A stretch of DNA of 34,968 nt from ZC4RG25 sp041687075 (GTDB taxonomy: Bacteria > Pseudomonadota > Alphaproteobacteria > Rhizobiales > Hyphomicrobiaceae), in the NCBI GenBank assembly GCA_041687075.1, contig JAWLCO010000030.1, positions 1 through 34,968 on the forward strand, given 5' to 3'. The number at the start of each line of letters is the position of its first letter. Positions within the stretch are counted from its first letter, which is position 1. Below the pieces are notes generated by a model, which was given only the letters and a program-made list of their open reading frames with translations, made no database searches and was not told the origin of the DNA. This document shows positions 26,001 to 34,820 of the stretch, piece after piece. The translations under genes were made by a program, and so were the position numbers.

Positions 26001-28781
26001 ATGACCGAGAAGATCACGTTCGAGCTCGACGGCAAGCTCGTCGAAGCCAACGAGGGCGAAACCATCTGGCAGGTCGCGCAGCGGCACGGCACGACCATTC
26101 CGCACCTGTGCTGGAACCCGGCGCCCGGCTACCGCGCCGACGGCAACTGCCGGGCCTGCATGGTGGAGGTCGAGGGCGAGCGCGTGCTTGCCGCCTCCTG
26201 CATCCGCAAACCGGCTCCGGGCATGAAGGTGAAGACGGCGACCGAGCGCGCCCGCAAGAGCCGCGAGATGGTGTTCGAGCTGTTCATCGCCGACCAGCCG
26301 CAGAAAGAGGAGAGCCACGACCCGGCATCCAAATTCTGGAACTGGGTCGAGGCAATGGGCGTATCCACGACGAGCCGCTATCCGTGCTCGGATATGCCGG
26401 CGCCCGACAGCTCCCACGCAGCGATCGCAGTCAATCTCGACGCCTGCATCAAGTGCGGCCTGTGCGTGCGCGCCTGCCGCGAGGTGCAGATGAACGACGT
26501 CATCGGCATGGGCTATCGCGGCTTCGACTCCAAGCCGGTGTTCGACTTCGACAAGGGCATGGGCGAGTCGACCTGCGTTGCCTGCGGCGAGTGCGTGCAA
26601 GCCTGCCCGACCGGCGCGCTGATGGAGGCCAACCTGCTCGATGCAGCGGGCAAGCGCGTTGCGTTCGAGGAGAAGTCGGTCGATTCAGTGTGCCCGTATT
26701 GCGGCGTCGGCTGCCAGACCAAGGTGCACGTCAAGGGCGACCGGATCCTCTACATAGACGGCCGCGACGGCCCGGCCAACAACAACCGCCTGTGCGTGAA
26801 GGGCCGTTTCGGTTTCGACTACATTCACCACCCCGACCGCCTGACGAAGCCGCTGATCCGGCGTGATGATGCGCCCAAGCGGGGTGATATCGTCGTAGAT
26901 TCGAAGAACCCATGGGATGTGTTCCGGGAGGCCACCTGGGAGGAGGCGCTGGAGAAGGCGGCGGCAGGCTTCCGCCGCATCATCGATCGCGACGGCGGCA
27001 AGGCGCTTGCGGGCTTCGGCTCGGCGAAGGGCTCGAATGAAGAGGCCTACCTCTTCCAAAAGCTCGTGCGGCAGGGCTTCGGCACCAACAACGTCGACCA
27101 CTGCACGCGGCTGTGCCACGCCTCGTCCGTGGCCGCGCTGATGGAGGGGCTCAACTCGGGCGCTGTCACCGCGCCGTTCACGGCGGCAAAGGACGCCGAT
27201 TGCATCATCGTCATCGGCGCGCGGCCGGCGGAGAACCATCCGGTTGCTGCAACTTATCTCAAGAACGCAGCCAAGCGCGGCGCCAAGCTGATCGTCATGG
27301 ACCCGCGCGGCCAGAATCAGGGCATCGCGCGGTATGCCAGCCACGTGCTCCAGTTCAAGCCGGGCCGCGACGTGGCGCTGCTCAACGCCATGCTCAACGT
27401 GATCATCACGGAGGGGCTGGCGGACGTTCAGTACGTGCAGGCGCACGCCGACGGGTTCGAGGACCTGAAGGCAAAAATCGTGGAGTTCACGCCGGAGCGG
27501 ATGGAGCCCGTGTGCGGCATCCCGGCGGCGACGATCCGCGAGGTGGCGCGGCTCTATGCGCGTTCCGAGCGCTCGATCATCTTCTGGGGCATGGGCGTTT
27601 CGCAGCACACTCACGGAACGGACAATGCCCGCTGCCTCATCGCGCTGGCACTTACCACGGGCCAGATCGGCCGGCCGGGAACGGGTCTGCATCCTCTCCG
27701 TGGGCAGAACAACGTGCAAGGCGCGTCAGACGCCGGCCTCATCCCGATGGTGTTCCCGGACTACAAGTCCGTGGAAGACGCCACGATCCGCGGGATGTAC
27801 GAGGAGCTGTGGGGCCGTTCACTCGATCCGAAGCGCGGGCTCACCGTCGTCGAGATCATGCACGCGATCCACGAGGATGAGATCAAGGGCATGTACGTCA
27901 TGGGCGAGAACCCGGCGATGTCCGACCCCGATGTGGCCCATGCGCGCGAGGCTCTCGCCCATCTTGAGCATCTCGTCGTGCAGGACATCTTCCTGACCGA
28001 GACGGCATGGCATGCCGACGTCGTCCTGCCTGCATCTGCGCATGCCGAGAAGTGGGGCACGTTCACGAACACGAACCGGCAAGTGCAGATCGGCCGTCCG
28101 GTCGTCAACCCTCCCGGTGAGGCGCGGCAGGATTGGCAGCTCATCCAGGAGATCGCGCACCGGATCGGGCTCAACTGGAATTACCAGGATGTGTCCGAGG
28201 TGTTCACGGAGATGGCGAGCGTGATGCCGTCGCTCAAGAACATTACCTGGGAGCGGCTGCTCCGCGAGGATGCCGTCACCTATCCGTGCGATGCGCCGGA
28301 CAAGCCCGGCAACGAGATCATCTTCGCCAATTCGTTCCCGACCGCTACGGGGCGCGCCAGGATCGTGCCGGCCGATCTCGTGCCGCCTGACGAGTTGCCG
28401 GATGAGGAGTATCCGCTCGTTCTCACGACTGGCCGGCTGCTCGAGCATTGGCACACGGGCGCCATGACCCGTCGCGCGAGCAACCTCGATGCGCTGGAGC
28501 CCGAGGCGATCGCAGGCCTGAACCCCAGAGAGATGGACCGTCTCGGCCTGCGCCCGGGCGAGTTCATCGAAGTGTCGACTCGCCGTGGCAAGGTGGTTCT
28601 CAAGGCACGTGCCGATCGCGATGTGGCGGAAGGGATGGTGTTCATCCCGTTCTGCTTCACGGAAGCCGCAGCGAACCTGCTCACAAACCCGCAGCTCGAT
28701 CCCTTCGGCAAAATTCCGGAATTCAAGTTCTGCGCGGCCCGGGTCGAGGCGGTTAAGGAGTCGGCCCAGGCAGCGGAGTAG
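26001..28781 (+). CDS. fdh1A: NAD-dependent formate dehydrogenase alpha (catalytic) subunit, FDH1A type
   Basis: The 926-residue molybdo/tungsto-bis-MGD enzyme oxidises formate to CO2. Cofactor sites in order are an N-terminal [2Fe-2S] (Cys37, 50, 53, 67), two ferredoxin-type [4Fe-4S] sets (Cys149, 152, 155, 159 and Cys192, 195, 198, 202) and a proximal [4Fe-4S] (CPYCGVGC at 231-238, Cys265). The metal ligand Cys372 is followed by the catalytic His373 in CTRLCHASS, so it is not a selenocysteine enzyme. The NuoG-type His/Cys3 cluster site is absent, as I recall for M. extorquens FDH1. ATG 26001 is chosen with AGGGG 7 bases upstream; the longer upstream frame looks non-coding. It pairs with fdh1B at 22776. 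Mo versus W cannot be told from sequence. Confidence 0.94.
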   Translation: MTEKITFELDGKLVEANEGETIWQVAQRHGTTIPHLCWNPAPGYRADGNCRACMVEVEGERVLAASCIRKPAPGMKVKTATERARKSREMVFELFIADQPQKEESHDPASKFWNWVEAMGVSTTSRYPCSDMPAPDSSHAAIAVNLDACIKCGLCVRACREVQMNDVIGMGYRGFDSKPVFDFDKGMGESTCVACGECVQACPTGALMEANLLDAAGKRVAFEEKSVDSVCPYCGVGCQTKVHVKGDRILYIDGRDGPANNNRLCVKGRFGFDYIHHPDRLTKPLIRRDDAPKRGDIVVDSKNPWDVFREATWEEALEKAAAGFRRIIDRDGGKALAGFGSAKGSNEEAYLFQKLVRQGFGTNNVDHCTRLCHASSVAALMEGLNSGAVTAPFTAAKDADCIIVIGARPAENHPVAATYLKNAAKRGAKLIVMDPRGQNQGIARYASHVLQFKPGRDVALLNAMLNVIITEGLADVQYVQAHADGFEDLKAKIVEFTPERMEPVCGIPAATIREVARLYARSERSIIFWGMGVSQHTHGTDNARCLIALALTTGQIGRPGTGLHPLRGQNNVQGASDAGLIPMVFPDYKSVEDATIRGMYEELWGRSLDPKRGLTVVEIMHAIHEDEIKGMYVMGENPAMSDPDVAHAREALAHLEHLVVQDIFLTETAWHADVVLPASAHAEKWGTFTNTNRQVQIGRPVVNPPGEARQDWQLIQEIAHRIGLNWNYQDVSEVFTEMASVMPSLKNITWERLLREDAVTYPCDAPDKPGNEIIFANSFPTATGRARIVPADLVPPDELPDEEYPLVLTTGRLLEHWHTGAMTRRASNLDALEPEAIAGLNPREMDRLGLRPGEFIEVSTRRGKVVLKARADRDVAEGMVFIPFCFTEAAANLLTNPQLDPFGKIPEFKFCAARVEAVKESAQAAE

Positions 28782-28785
28782 TGGA

Positions 28786-29511
28786 TCAGCGCTCGCGCGT
28801 GACTCGCCCCGGGTAGCTGAGATCGCCGGATGCAGTCTTGTGCACGCCGACGACGCAGAGGAACGGGGTTCCTTGCTCCTCAGGATGGACCTGCAGCTCG
28901 GCGGTGACCGCGTCGAAGGCAACGCCTTCGGCGCCCTCGACCGGGACCGTCAGACGGACTCTGCTGCCGTCGAGAATCGGGCTCATGCCGGGACTGTCGA
29001 GGGCGATCGGCAGCATCGGGGCTGTCGCCGGGAGCACGTCCTGACCGGGAGAAATGTCGCGGACCTTGAGCCCGCCGGCACACGCCTCGTCCTCACCGAG
29101 GACGACCCAGTGCGCGTGCCAATCGGCTCCATCGTTGTCCAGGATGCCATCCGCGTTCTCGTCGAATAGCGGCGTATCGTCGAAATCCGGATGAGCCGTG
29201 ACGGCCAGCGCCAAGATGCCGGACTTCGGGGCGAACCCGACGGTGCCGGGATCGAGCCGGGTCGGCCAGACGTAGGCCTCCACTTTGGCGCCCTGCAGCT
29301 CGCCTGTCGGTTCCGGTTTCACCGAGCCGGCGGCACCGCGGACCTCCATGATGAACGTGGCGAGGCGGCCGTCCGTCGTCGCGCCCGCTCGTGTGATATC
29401 GAAGGCTGGCGGCTTGTCCGGGGCGGCCTGGCTGGTGATCTCGTGTGCCTCGGCGGGGAGAAGAGCTGGGCAGAGTACGATTGCACCGATTGCGACGGCC
29501 CGTCTTCTCAT
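28786..29511 (-). CDS. Exported protein of unknown function
   Basis: The 241-residue product has a clear signal peptide (MRRRAVAIGAIVLCPALLPAEA) and a soluble, beta-rich looking mature part with DITRAGATTDGRLATFIMEV, a acidic Asp/Gly/Asn loop (DENADGILDNDGADWHAHW) and VRLTVPVEGAEGVAFDAV near the C-terminus. The acidic loop could bind calcium. I do not recognise the family. GGAGG lies 6 bases before the ATG in a repeated CTCCTGC tract. It converges with fdh alpha (4 bases between stops) and follows another exported protein gene, so the two may form a small unit. Confidence 0.75.
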   Translation of the reverse strand: MRRRAVAIGAIVLCPALLPAEAHEITSQAAPDKPPAFDITRAGATTDGRLATFIMEVRGAAGSVKPEPTGELQGAKVEAYVWPTRLDPGTVGFAPKSGILALAVTAHPDFDDTPLFDENADGILDNDGADWHAHWVVLGEDEACAGGLKVRDISPGQDVLPATAPMLPIALDSPGMSPILDGSRVRLTVPVEGAEGVAFDAVTAELQVHPEEQGTPFLCVVGVHKTASGDLSYPGRVTRER

Positions 29512-29565
29512 CTCCTGCCTCCTGCCTCCTGCTGCCCGCGGCGGTTCGCACCGTTGGGTGGCCAA

Positions 29566-29874
29566 TCAAACCCCAGCAGGAATGAAGACGCAGCGCGGGG
29601 CGTAGCTGCCATCGCCGTTCTCTCGCACGCAGACGTGGGTGTCGTTGTCGCGCGATGGCCGTTGCGTGAATCCCTTCGGCACCTCGACCTGGATACTGCC
29701 GGCGAACATGCGCATGCCGCCATCCGAGGTTCGCTCGACCCGATCCACTTTCATGCAGTCCCGGCCACTGCAGCACTCGACCGGATACCAGCTGTGGGCG
29801 GTGGCCGCGGTCGCTGAAGCGGCCGCCAGTGCCAAAGCAAGAGCCCCCGACCGCAGAACTTGGGTTACCAGCAT
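29566..29874 (-). CDS. Small exported cysteine-containing protein (HSWYPxxCC family)
   Basis: The 102-residue product has a signal peptide (VLRSGALALALAAASATAATA) cut before HSWYPVECCSGRDCMKVD, a motif I recognise from many alphaproteobacterial hypothetical proteins. Further cysteines (THVCVRE, PRCVFIP) suggest disulfides in the periplasm. No function is known to me. ATG 29874 has GGAG 9 bases upstream; the frame extends upstream but without a better start. It precedes the next exported protein gene by 54 bases on the same strand. Confidence 0.75.
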   Translation of the reverse strand: MLVTQVLRSGALALALAAASATAATAHSWYPVECCSGRDCMKVDRVERTSDGGMRMFAGSIQVEVPKGFTQRPSRDNDTHVCVRENGDGSYAPRCVFIPAGV

Positions 29875-30674
29875 CCGTAAAGTCTCCGTAAGCCGTGGTA
29901 CGCACCCGCCCTTAACCACCCGCCATTGCAACGGTTCCGAACACAAACCGTCAGGCAGAGCCCCAAAATGCCGCATTACCACCGGGCCTGGCTGCCAGTG
30001 CTTCAGGCTCCAAAACGACCTTGCCCGAGAGCACGATCGGTACCCTGGCAGCGGTAGATCGCGTTGGTTGTGGGGATAACTGTTGCGTTCGCGCTATAGT
30101 TGTGGTCGTGTTTGTGGCCAATCTGCCACGCAAGTTCGCTCGAAGACTGTTGTGCGTCCTGTGGATAAGATGTTCAGTGCTCCGCCTGGGATTCCGAATT
30201 TGACGGTTCCATGACAGCAGGGTCGCTGACGATACATGCCGATTGCGCGGCCCACCGACGATTATGGTGAGATTTAGGCGGAGATCGGTGTTTTTGTGTC
30301 GTCACGCACCGGCCCGCTGCCGCGGGAATTAACCAATCGAAAAAAACCAACGGACGTCGTTGCCCGCTTGCATCAGCGTGCTGGAGCGATACATCTCGGT
30401 CCGCCAGCTCTTCAAAGGGCGGCGGAACTTCGGTGGTTTAGCCACCGAAGCGAGGGCGAGAGCAGCAGGGACGGAGCGGGGCCGGACCTGTTGCTCGTCC
30501 TTCGAGACGCTCCGGACTCGGTGCGAATAGGCGGATTCGCGTGCTGGTGTTGTAACTCGTCGCTTTCGCTCTGCGTCCTCCCGTGCTAGGTGTGCCTCGC
30601 AAAAAATGTGACCGCATGACCAGAAAATTGTGGTTGCAGACCAGCGCCACTCCAGTGCAGGGCGATCATACAGC
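29875..30674. other. 800 bases without a convincing gene
   Basis: The short frames on both strands lack ribosome sites and family features. Visible items are a perfect DnaA-box-like TGTGGATAA at 30160-30168, a similar TGTGGGGATAA near 30069, an AT-richer patch near 30280-30350, a 9-bp hairpin at 30428-30450, and CTCGTCCTTCGAGACG (30494-30509), which resembles a dispersed alphaproteobacterial repeat. It may contain promoters for both flanking genes and decayed repeats. Confidence 0.55.
30428..30450. repeat. Perfect 9-bp hairpin
   Basis: CTTCGGTGG (30428-30436) pairs with CCACCGAAG (30442-30450) around loop TTTAG. It lies in the gene-free stretch ahead of the receiver-protein gene; no T-run follows. 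It could be part of a small RNA or a degraded repeat. Confidence 0.45.
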
Positions 30675-31496
30675 ATGAAGTCTGCCGCGACCGATCTGGA
30701 GAGTTTCCTTCAGTCCACACTTGGACCTCAAGTCAGGGTGGCTCGATGCATCGTCGGCGGCCCGGCCATAACGCTCGACGCGCGGGCCACTGCGGTGCTG
30801 GAGCCGGTGCTGCACGAGATCGTCTCCGATATTGCGGCAGACGGCTGCCCCGGCTGGGATTGCGATGTTGCGATCTGCTGGTCCTGTGACGATCAGGGGC
30901 GTTGCGTGATCGAGCTCGACAATGGTTCCGGAGGGCGCCAGAGGCGCCTGGAAGGCGGCCCGGCGCGGCGGCAATCCGTGAGCAGCAGCGCGTTCGAACG
31001 CTCCGGTGACGGGATGGTCCGTTGCGAGATGTCGGAGCGGGGGGCACGAATTATTGTGCCTGCGCGGTATGTCGCCACTCGAAGTGACGTCGCGAGCCGC
31101 GGTGTGCCTGCGGCTGCGGTCCCCGCGGATCCGTTGACCGGGCGTTCGGTTCTGGTAGTCGAAGATCAGCTTATCATTGCACTCGACCTGGAAATGCTGC
31201 TCAAGGAGCAGGGGGCCGTTGCCGTGCAACTCAGCGGGTCTGTGGAGGATGCGCTGAGATCGATTACTTCGGAGCGGCCGGACATCGCCATTCTCGACGT
31301 GAATCTTGGGAGCGCGACGTCCTTCCCGGTGGCCCGCGAGCTGCAGCGGCTCGGCATCCCCTTCATCTTTGCCACGGGCTATGGCAACGAGGTGGAGTTT
31401 CCGCCCGAGTTGCGCGCCGTTCCGCTGGTCGCCAAGCCGTATTGCCTGAACACGATCCGCGAGGCGTTGCATTCCAGCTGCATGGCCCACGCCTGA
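30675..31496 (+). CDS. Degenerate HWE-kinase-like domain fused to a response-regulator receiver
   Basis: The 273-residue protein ends in a good receiver domain (about 157-270): Glu163-Asp164, phospho-acceptor Asp208 in AILDVNLG, Thr234 in FIFATGYG and Lys254 in LVAKPY. The N-terminal part (about 8-130) looks like the ATP-binding half of HWE/HisKA_2 histidine kinases (VGGPAITLDARATAVLEPVLHEIV). The N-box Asn normally in HELxTNAxKYG is replaced (HEIVSDIAADG), the G-boxes are not evident, and the HWE His domain is missing. It is therefore likely a catalytically dead kinase-receiver relic or signalling adaptor. ATG 30675 is chosen; the ribosome site (GCAGGG) is modest. No partner kinase is adjacent. 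Confidence 0.8.
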   Translation: MKSAATDLESFLQSTLGPQVRVARCIVGGPAITLDARATAVLEPVLHEIVSDIAADGCPGWDCDVAICWSCDDQGRCVIELDNGSGGRQRRLEGGPARRQSVSSSAFERSGDGMVRCEMSERGARIIVPARYVATRSDVASRGVPAAAVPADPLTGRSVLVVEDQLIIALDLEMLLKEQGAVAVQLSGSVEDALRSITSERPDIAILDVNLGSATSFPVARELQRLGIPFIFATGYGNEVEFPPELRAVPLVAKPYCLNTIREALHSSCMAHA

Positions 31497-31598
31497 AACG
31501 CCGGGCACTCCGTATCCAAGTCATACAACCGAAAGCATTAGATCGAGGGCCGGCAGACCACGTCTGTTTGTCGCCTGATGAACAGACTTCGGTTGCGC

Positions 31599-32345
31599 TC
31601 AGTTCGTGTAGGCCGGCCGCCAGCCTGCTGCGACTGCTTCGGCTTCCGAGCAGAACCACCGCTCGCCGCGCGAGGGATTGATGTGCACGGAGTCGTAGTA
31701 GGTGCTCCAGGGCATGTGATAGATGCGACCGTTCCTGGAGACATTGCCCTTGATGACACAGCCTTCCGGGGTCGACGCCTGCGCCTGCACCTGAGCGTCG
31801 GACCAGCGGTCGGCGCGATAGTCCCACGCTGGCTGGTTGTTGCCCTGCCAGATGCCGACACGCATTCGGCGGGCATCCGCCTCGACACTTGCGAGCCGCC
31901 GCGAGTAGCGGACGAACGCCCAGGCCAGTCCGCGGCGAACCAGTTCCGCGTTGAGCTCCAGCGAGCCGACGCGGCAGATGGCGATCAGGCGACCGTAGCT
32001 ATCGATCTCAGATCCCTCACAGCGCACCGTCCGGCTTCCGATCATGGCTTCGAGCTCCCGGGCAGCGGCGGCGCCGCAGTCCCACGCGCCTCGCGTTGAG
32101 CTGTTGCAGCGCTGGCGGCTTTCAGGAGCATCCACGCCTTCGAGCCGAACGCGTGTGCCGGCAATGTCGATCGTATCGCCGTCGATCACGCGCGCCGATC
32201 CTGACACGGCTCGACTCGGCACATCCGGTGCGGCCGCCTTCGACAGATCCGGGTGCGAAATGAGGGCAAGACCGGTGCCCAGGACACCTGCCAGCGCAAC
32301 GGCTCCCAGACTGCGGACGATTCGCCTGCGATCAGACTCACGCAT
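31599..32345 (-). CDS. Exported thermonuclease (SNase-like) with a C-terminal accessory domain
   Basis: The 248-residue product has an N-terminal hydrophobic signal or anchor (VRSLGAVALAGVLGTGLALI) and a staphylococcal-nuclease-type domain (about 48-165): ARVIDGDTIDIAGTRVRLEGVDAPES holds the Asp and Arg of the active site, and DSYGRLIAICRV the later Arg. The C-terminal 60 residues (CVIKGNVSRNGRIYHMPW, ERWFCSEAEAVAAGWRPA) form a small domain often found after SNase domains. It should cleave DNA or RNA outside the cytoplasm in a calcium-dependent way. Only a weak AGG precedes the ATG. It stands alone between the receiver-protein gene and the MFS gene. Confidence 0.88.
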   Translation of the reverse strand: MRESDRRRIVRSLGAVALAGVLGTGLALISHPDLSKAAAPDVPSRAVSGSARVIDGDTIDIAGTRVRLEGVDAPESRQRCNSSTRGAWDCGAAAARELEAMIGSRTVRCEGSEIDSYGRLIAICRVGSLELNAELVRRGLAWAFVRYSRRLASVEADARRMRVGIWQGNNQPAWDYRADRWSDAQVQAQASTPEGCVIKGNVSRNGRIYHMPWSTYYDSVHINPSRGERWFCSEAEAVAAGWRPAYTN

Positions 32346-32472
32346 GGGTTGAGCCTGATTTGATTCGTGTGTCGGTGTCGAGGTGAGATTGTGGCCAACC
32401 TTACCGAAAGCTTAACGAATTTCGGGCGGACTAGGTTGCAACCTGCCGGTGTTGGCTATCACCAGGGCCGGC

Positions 32473-33657
32473 CTACCGAGGCTCCGGCTGCAGCAGCGCG
32501 ATCGCTGCGCCGAGGATGAGAATGGCACCTGACACGCCGAGGCCCCAGGCAAGGCTGCCCGTCTTGTCGGCCACGGCCCCGGTGACGACCGGGCCAATGA
32601 GCTGCAGTGCCGAGAAGAGCAGCGTGAAGGCCGCCACCGCCTCTCCCCACACCACCGGAGGCAGGGCCTTCTTCGCCAAGGCGGTGACCGCAGCCGGTGG
32701 CATGAAGAACTGGCCGAAGAGCACGGCCGAGAGAAGCATGATCAGCGGCGAAGGGCCGAGCAGGGGTAACAGGGCGCCGACCCCGATCGCGAGCAGCATC
32801 CCTGCCAGCGATCGGCCGCCCTGCCACCGCGCGATCGGACCGGCCCAGAGCCGAGGTGAGAGGATCGTGGTGAGGCCCAACACCACCCAGATCATGGCCA
32901 CTTCCCCATCGCTCGCCCCATGCTCGCGCATCCAGGCGACGATGAATGTCATGTATGCGAAATAGCCGAGCGCATAACAGCCATAGCTCGCGAAGGTGGC
33001 CAGCAGCGGGCGCTTCGGCCAGGGATGCTTTGCGGCTTGGGCCGGAGGCGAGGTGACCTGCCGGGCTGCAGCAGCGATGACGAGACTGATCGCCGCAGAG
33101 AACAGCCCCATGCCGAGCCAGGCCCAGGGCCAGGCGTCGTCCCCGCTGAACGCGAAAAGCCAGGGCAATGTGAGACCGGGTAGCAGCAACCCGACCCCGC
33201 CACCGGCGAAATAGATGGCGATCGCCCCCGCCGAGCGCGCCGGGTCGCTCGAAAAGAGACTTGCGGCGAGCACGCTTCCGGAGATGAACACGACCGCACC
33301 GCTGATGCCCGCAACCAGTCGCAGACCGATCATCACGTTGAAGTCGGCCGTGAAAGCCATCGCAGCAACAGCGGCCGCCGTCACCCACAGAGCTCCGATG
33401 AACAGCCGCGAGGGGCCGAGCCTGCGGACGCTGTTGAGGGCGATAAAAGCGCCGATCAGATAGCCGATGGCATTCGTCGTGTTCAGTGCGCCGGCCTGCG
33501 TATAGCTCCAGCCGAGGTCCGCGCGCATGGCTGGCAATATGAGAGCATAGGAGAACCGCCCCAAGCCGTTTGATACGGCAACGCCGAGCGCCAGACCCGC
33601 GGCGATGGCGTAGCCGCGCCGGACTGCGGCTGTGCTGTCCTCAGATGCCTTGTTCAT
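32473..33657 (-). CDS. YbfB/YjiJ-family MFS transporter
   Basis: The 394-residue membrane protein has about 12 hydrophobic segments and a short linker between halves (about 200-220). The start GLALGVAVSNGLGRFSYALILPAM is the YbfB/YjiJ-family signature, a branch of the major facilitator superfamily whose substrates are mostly unknown. Other MFS traits are GYLIGAFIALNSVRRLG and RLVAGISGAVVFISGSVLA. No regulator or catabolic gene is adjacent to suggest a substrate. It diverges from xdhC across about 120 bases. Confidence 0.87.
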   Translation of the reverse strand: MNKASEDSTAAVRRGYAIAAGLALGVAVSNGLGRFSYALILPAMRADLGWSYTQAGALNTTNAIGYLIGAFIALNSVRRLGPSRLFIGALWVTAAAVAAMAFTADFNVMIGLRLVAGISGAVVFISGSVLAASLFSSDPARSAGAIAIYFAGGGVGLLLPGLTLPWLFAFSGDDAWPWAWLGMGLFSAAISLVIAAAARQVTSPPAQAAKHPWPKRPLLATFASYGCYALGYFAYMTFIVAWMREHGASDGEVAMIWVVLGLTTILSPRLWAGPIARWQGGRSLAGMLLAIGVGALLPLLGPSPLIMLLSAVLFGQFFMPPAAVTALAKKALPPVVWGEAVAAFTLLFSALQLIGPVVTGAVADKTGSLAWGLGVSGAILILGAAIALLQPEPR

Positions 33658-33775
33658 GGAGCGCTAAGGCAGCCCTTCCGGGCGTGATGACCAGAGGCCC
33701 GAGCTTGCAACGCCTCTGCAGTCGGGGGCATGTTCCTCTCAGTCACCTAGCTTGAGCCAAAGGCGGGAGCAAGAG

Positions 33776-34813
33776 ATGTCGGAGCCTGGATCCATTCATT
33801 CGGCCGCCGCGAGGATCGGTGTGCTGCGCGCGGCGCGAGACTGGCTGGAGCGCGATGGAAGGGTAGCGCTCGCGACCGTCGTCGATACCTGGGGCTCGGC
33901 GCCGGTGCCGGTCGGCGGTCAGCTGGCGATAGCGGCCGACGGGAGGTTCGAGGGCTCTGTTTCGGGTGGCTGCATCGAGGGTGAGGTGATCACCGAGGCC
34001 GAGGAGGTCCTGTCCGATGGCCGGCCGAGGACACTCGAGTTCGGTGTCGCCGACGAGACCGCCTGGCGCGTCGGGCTGCCTTGCGGCGGGCAGGTGCGCG
34101 TGTTCATCGAGCGGCTGAGCAAAGAGGAGGGCGCGGCCTACCTCGATCGCGCTCTGCACGCCGACGCCAGGCGAGAAGCGCTGCTGGTGCGCACGCGTCT
34201 GTCCGACGCTCACCGCGAGCTGTTTGAAAAGACCGCGCGAGACGTGCTGCCCGAAGTGGCCGCCCGCCTTCGGTCCGGCGAGAGCAAGCTGCTGAAGACG
34301 CCCGAGGGGGAGGTGTTCCTGCATGCCATGCTGCCACCGGCGCGGATTGTCGTCATCGGCGCGACTCACATCGCGCAGGTCCTCTGCGAGCTGGCGCGGA
34401 TGTCGGGCTACGGAATCACCGTCGTTGATCCGCGAACGGCGTTCGCGTCGCAAGAGCGCTTCCGCGGCGTCACACTCCACGCTGACTGGCCGCAAGACGT
34501 GTTGCCGCGGATCGGCCTCGACCCGTATACGGCGGTGGTCGTCGTGGCGCACGTCAGCCACATCGACGACGAGGCGCTGAAGATCGCGCTCAAATCGAAC
34601 TGTCTCTACATCGGCGCGCTTGGCAGCAGTCGCAATCACGCCAAGCGTCGTCAGCGGTTGCTCGAAGCCGGGCTGACCGAAGCGGAGTTCGCGCGCATCA
34701 AAAACCCGATCGGCGTCGACATCGGTGCGCAAACCCCGGCCGAGATTGCCGTCTCTATCATGGCCGAAGTGATCCTCGCCGTGCGGGGCGCCAAGGCAGA
34801 TCGGAAGGGCTGA
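33776..34813 (+). CDS. xdhC: XdhC/CoxI-family molybdenum cofactor insertion/maturation protein
   Basis: The 345-residue cytoplasmic protein has the two-part XdhC layout: an N-terminal XdhC/CoxI domain (LATVVDTWGSAPVPVGGQLAI, then SVSGGCIEGEV) and a C-terminal Rossmann domain (IVVIGATHIAQVLCELARMSGYG, CLYIGALGSSRNHAKRR, IGAQTPAEIAVSIMAEV). Such proteins bind, sulfurate or hand over Moco to xanthine-dehydrogenase-type hydroxylases. ATG 33776 has GGGAG 6 bases upstream, better than TTG 33752. A MobA-like gene follows 7 bases after the stop, a common pairing. This handles the MCD or MPT cofactor, not the bis-MGD form of formate dehydrogenase, so it probably serves a hydroxylase outside the window. 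Confidence 0.92.
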   Translation: MSEPGSIHSAAARIGVLRAARDWLERDGRVALATVVDTWGSAPVPVGGQLAIAADGRFEGSVSGGCIEGEVITEAEEVLSDGRPRTLEFGVADETAWRVGLPCGGQVRVFIERLSKEEGAAYLDRALHADARREALLVRTRLSDAHRELFEKTARDVLPEVAARLRSGESKLLKTPEGEVFLHAMLPPARIVVIGATHIAQVLCELARMSGYGITVVDPRTAFASQERFRGVTLHADWPQDVLPRIGLDPYTAVVVVAHVSHIDDEALKIALKSNCLYIGALGSSRNHAKRRQRLLEAGLTEAEFARIKNPIGVDIGAQTPAEIAVSIMAEVILAVRGAKADRKG

Positions 34814-34820
34814 GCAGCAG

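Noticed and set aside
30296..30676. Short frames on both strands ahead of the receiver gene
   Set aside because: Low-complexity translations crossing a hairpin and a repeat-like sequence; no start signals.
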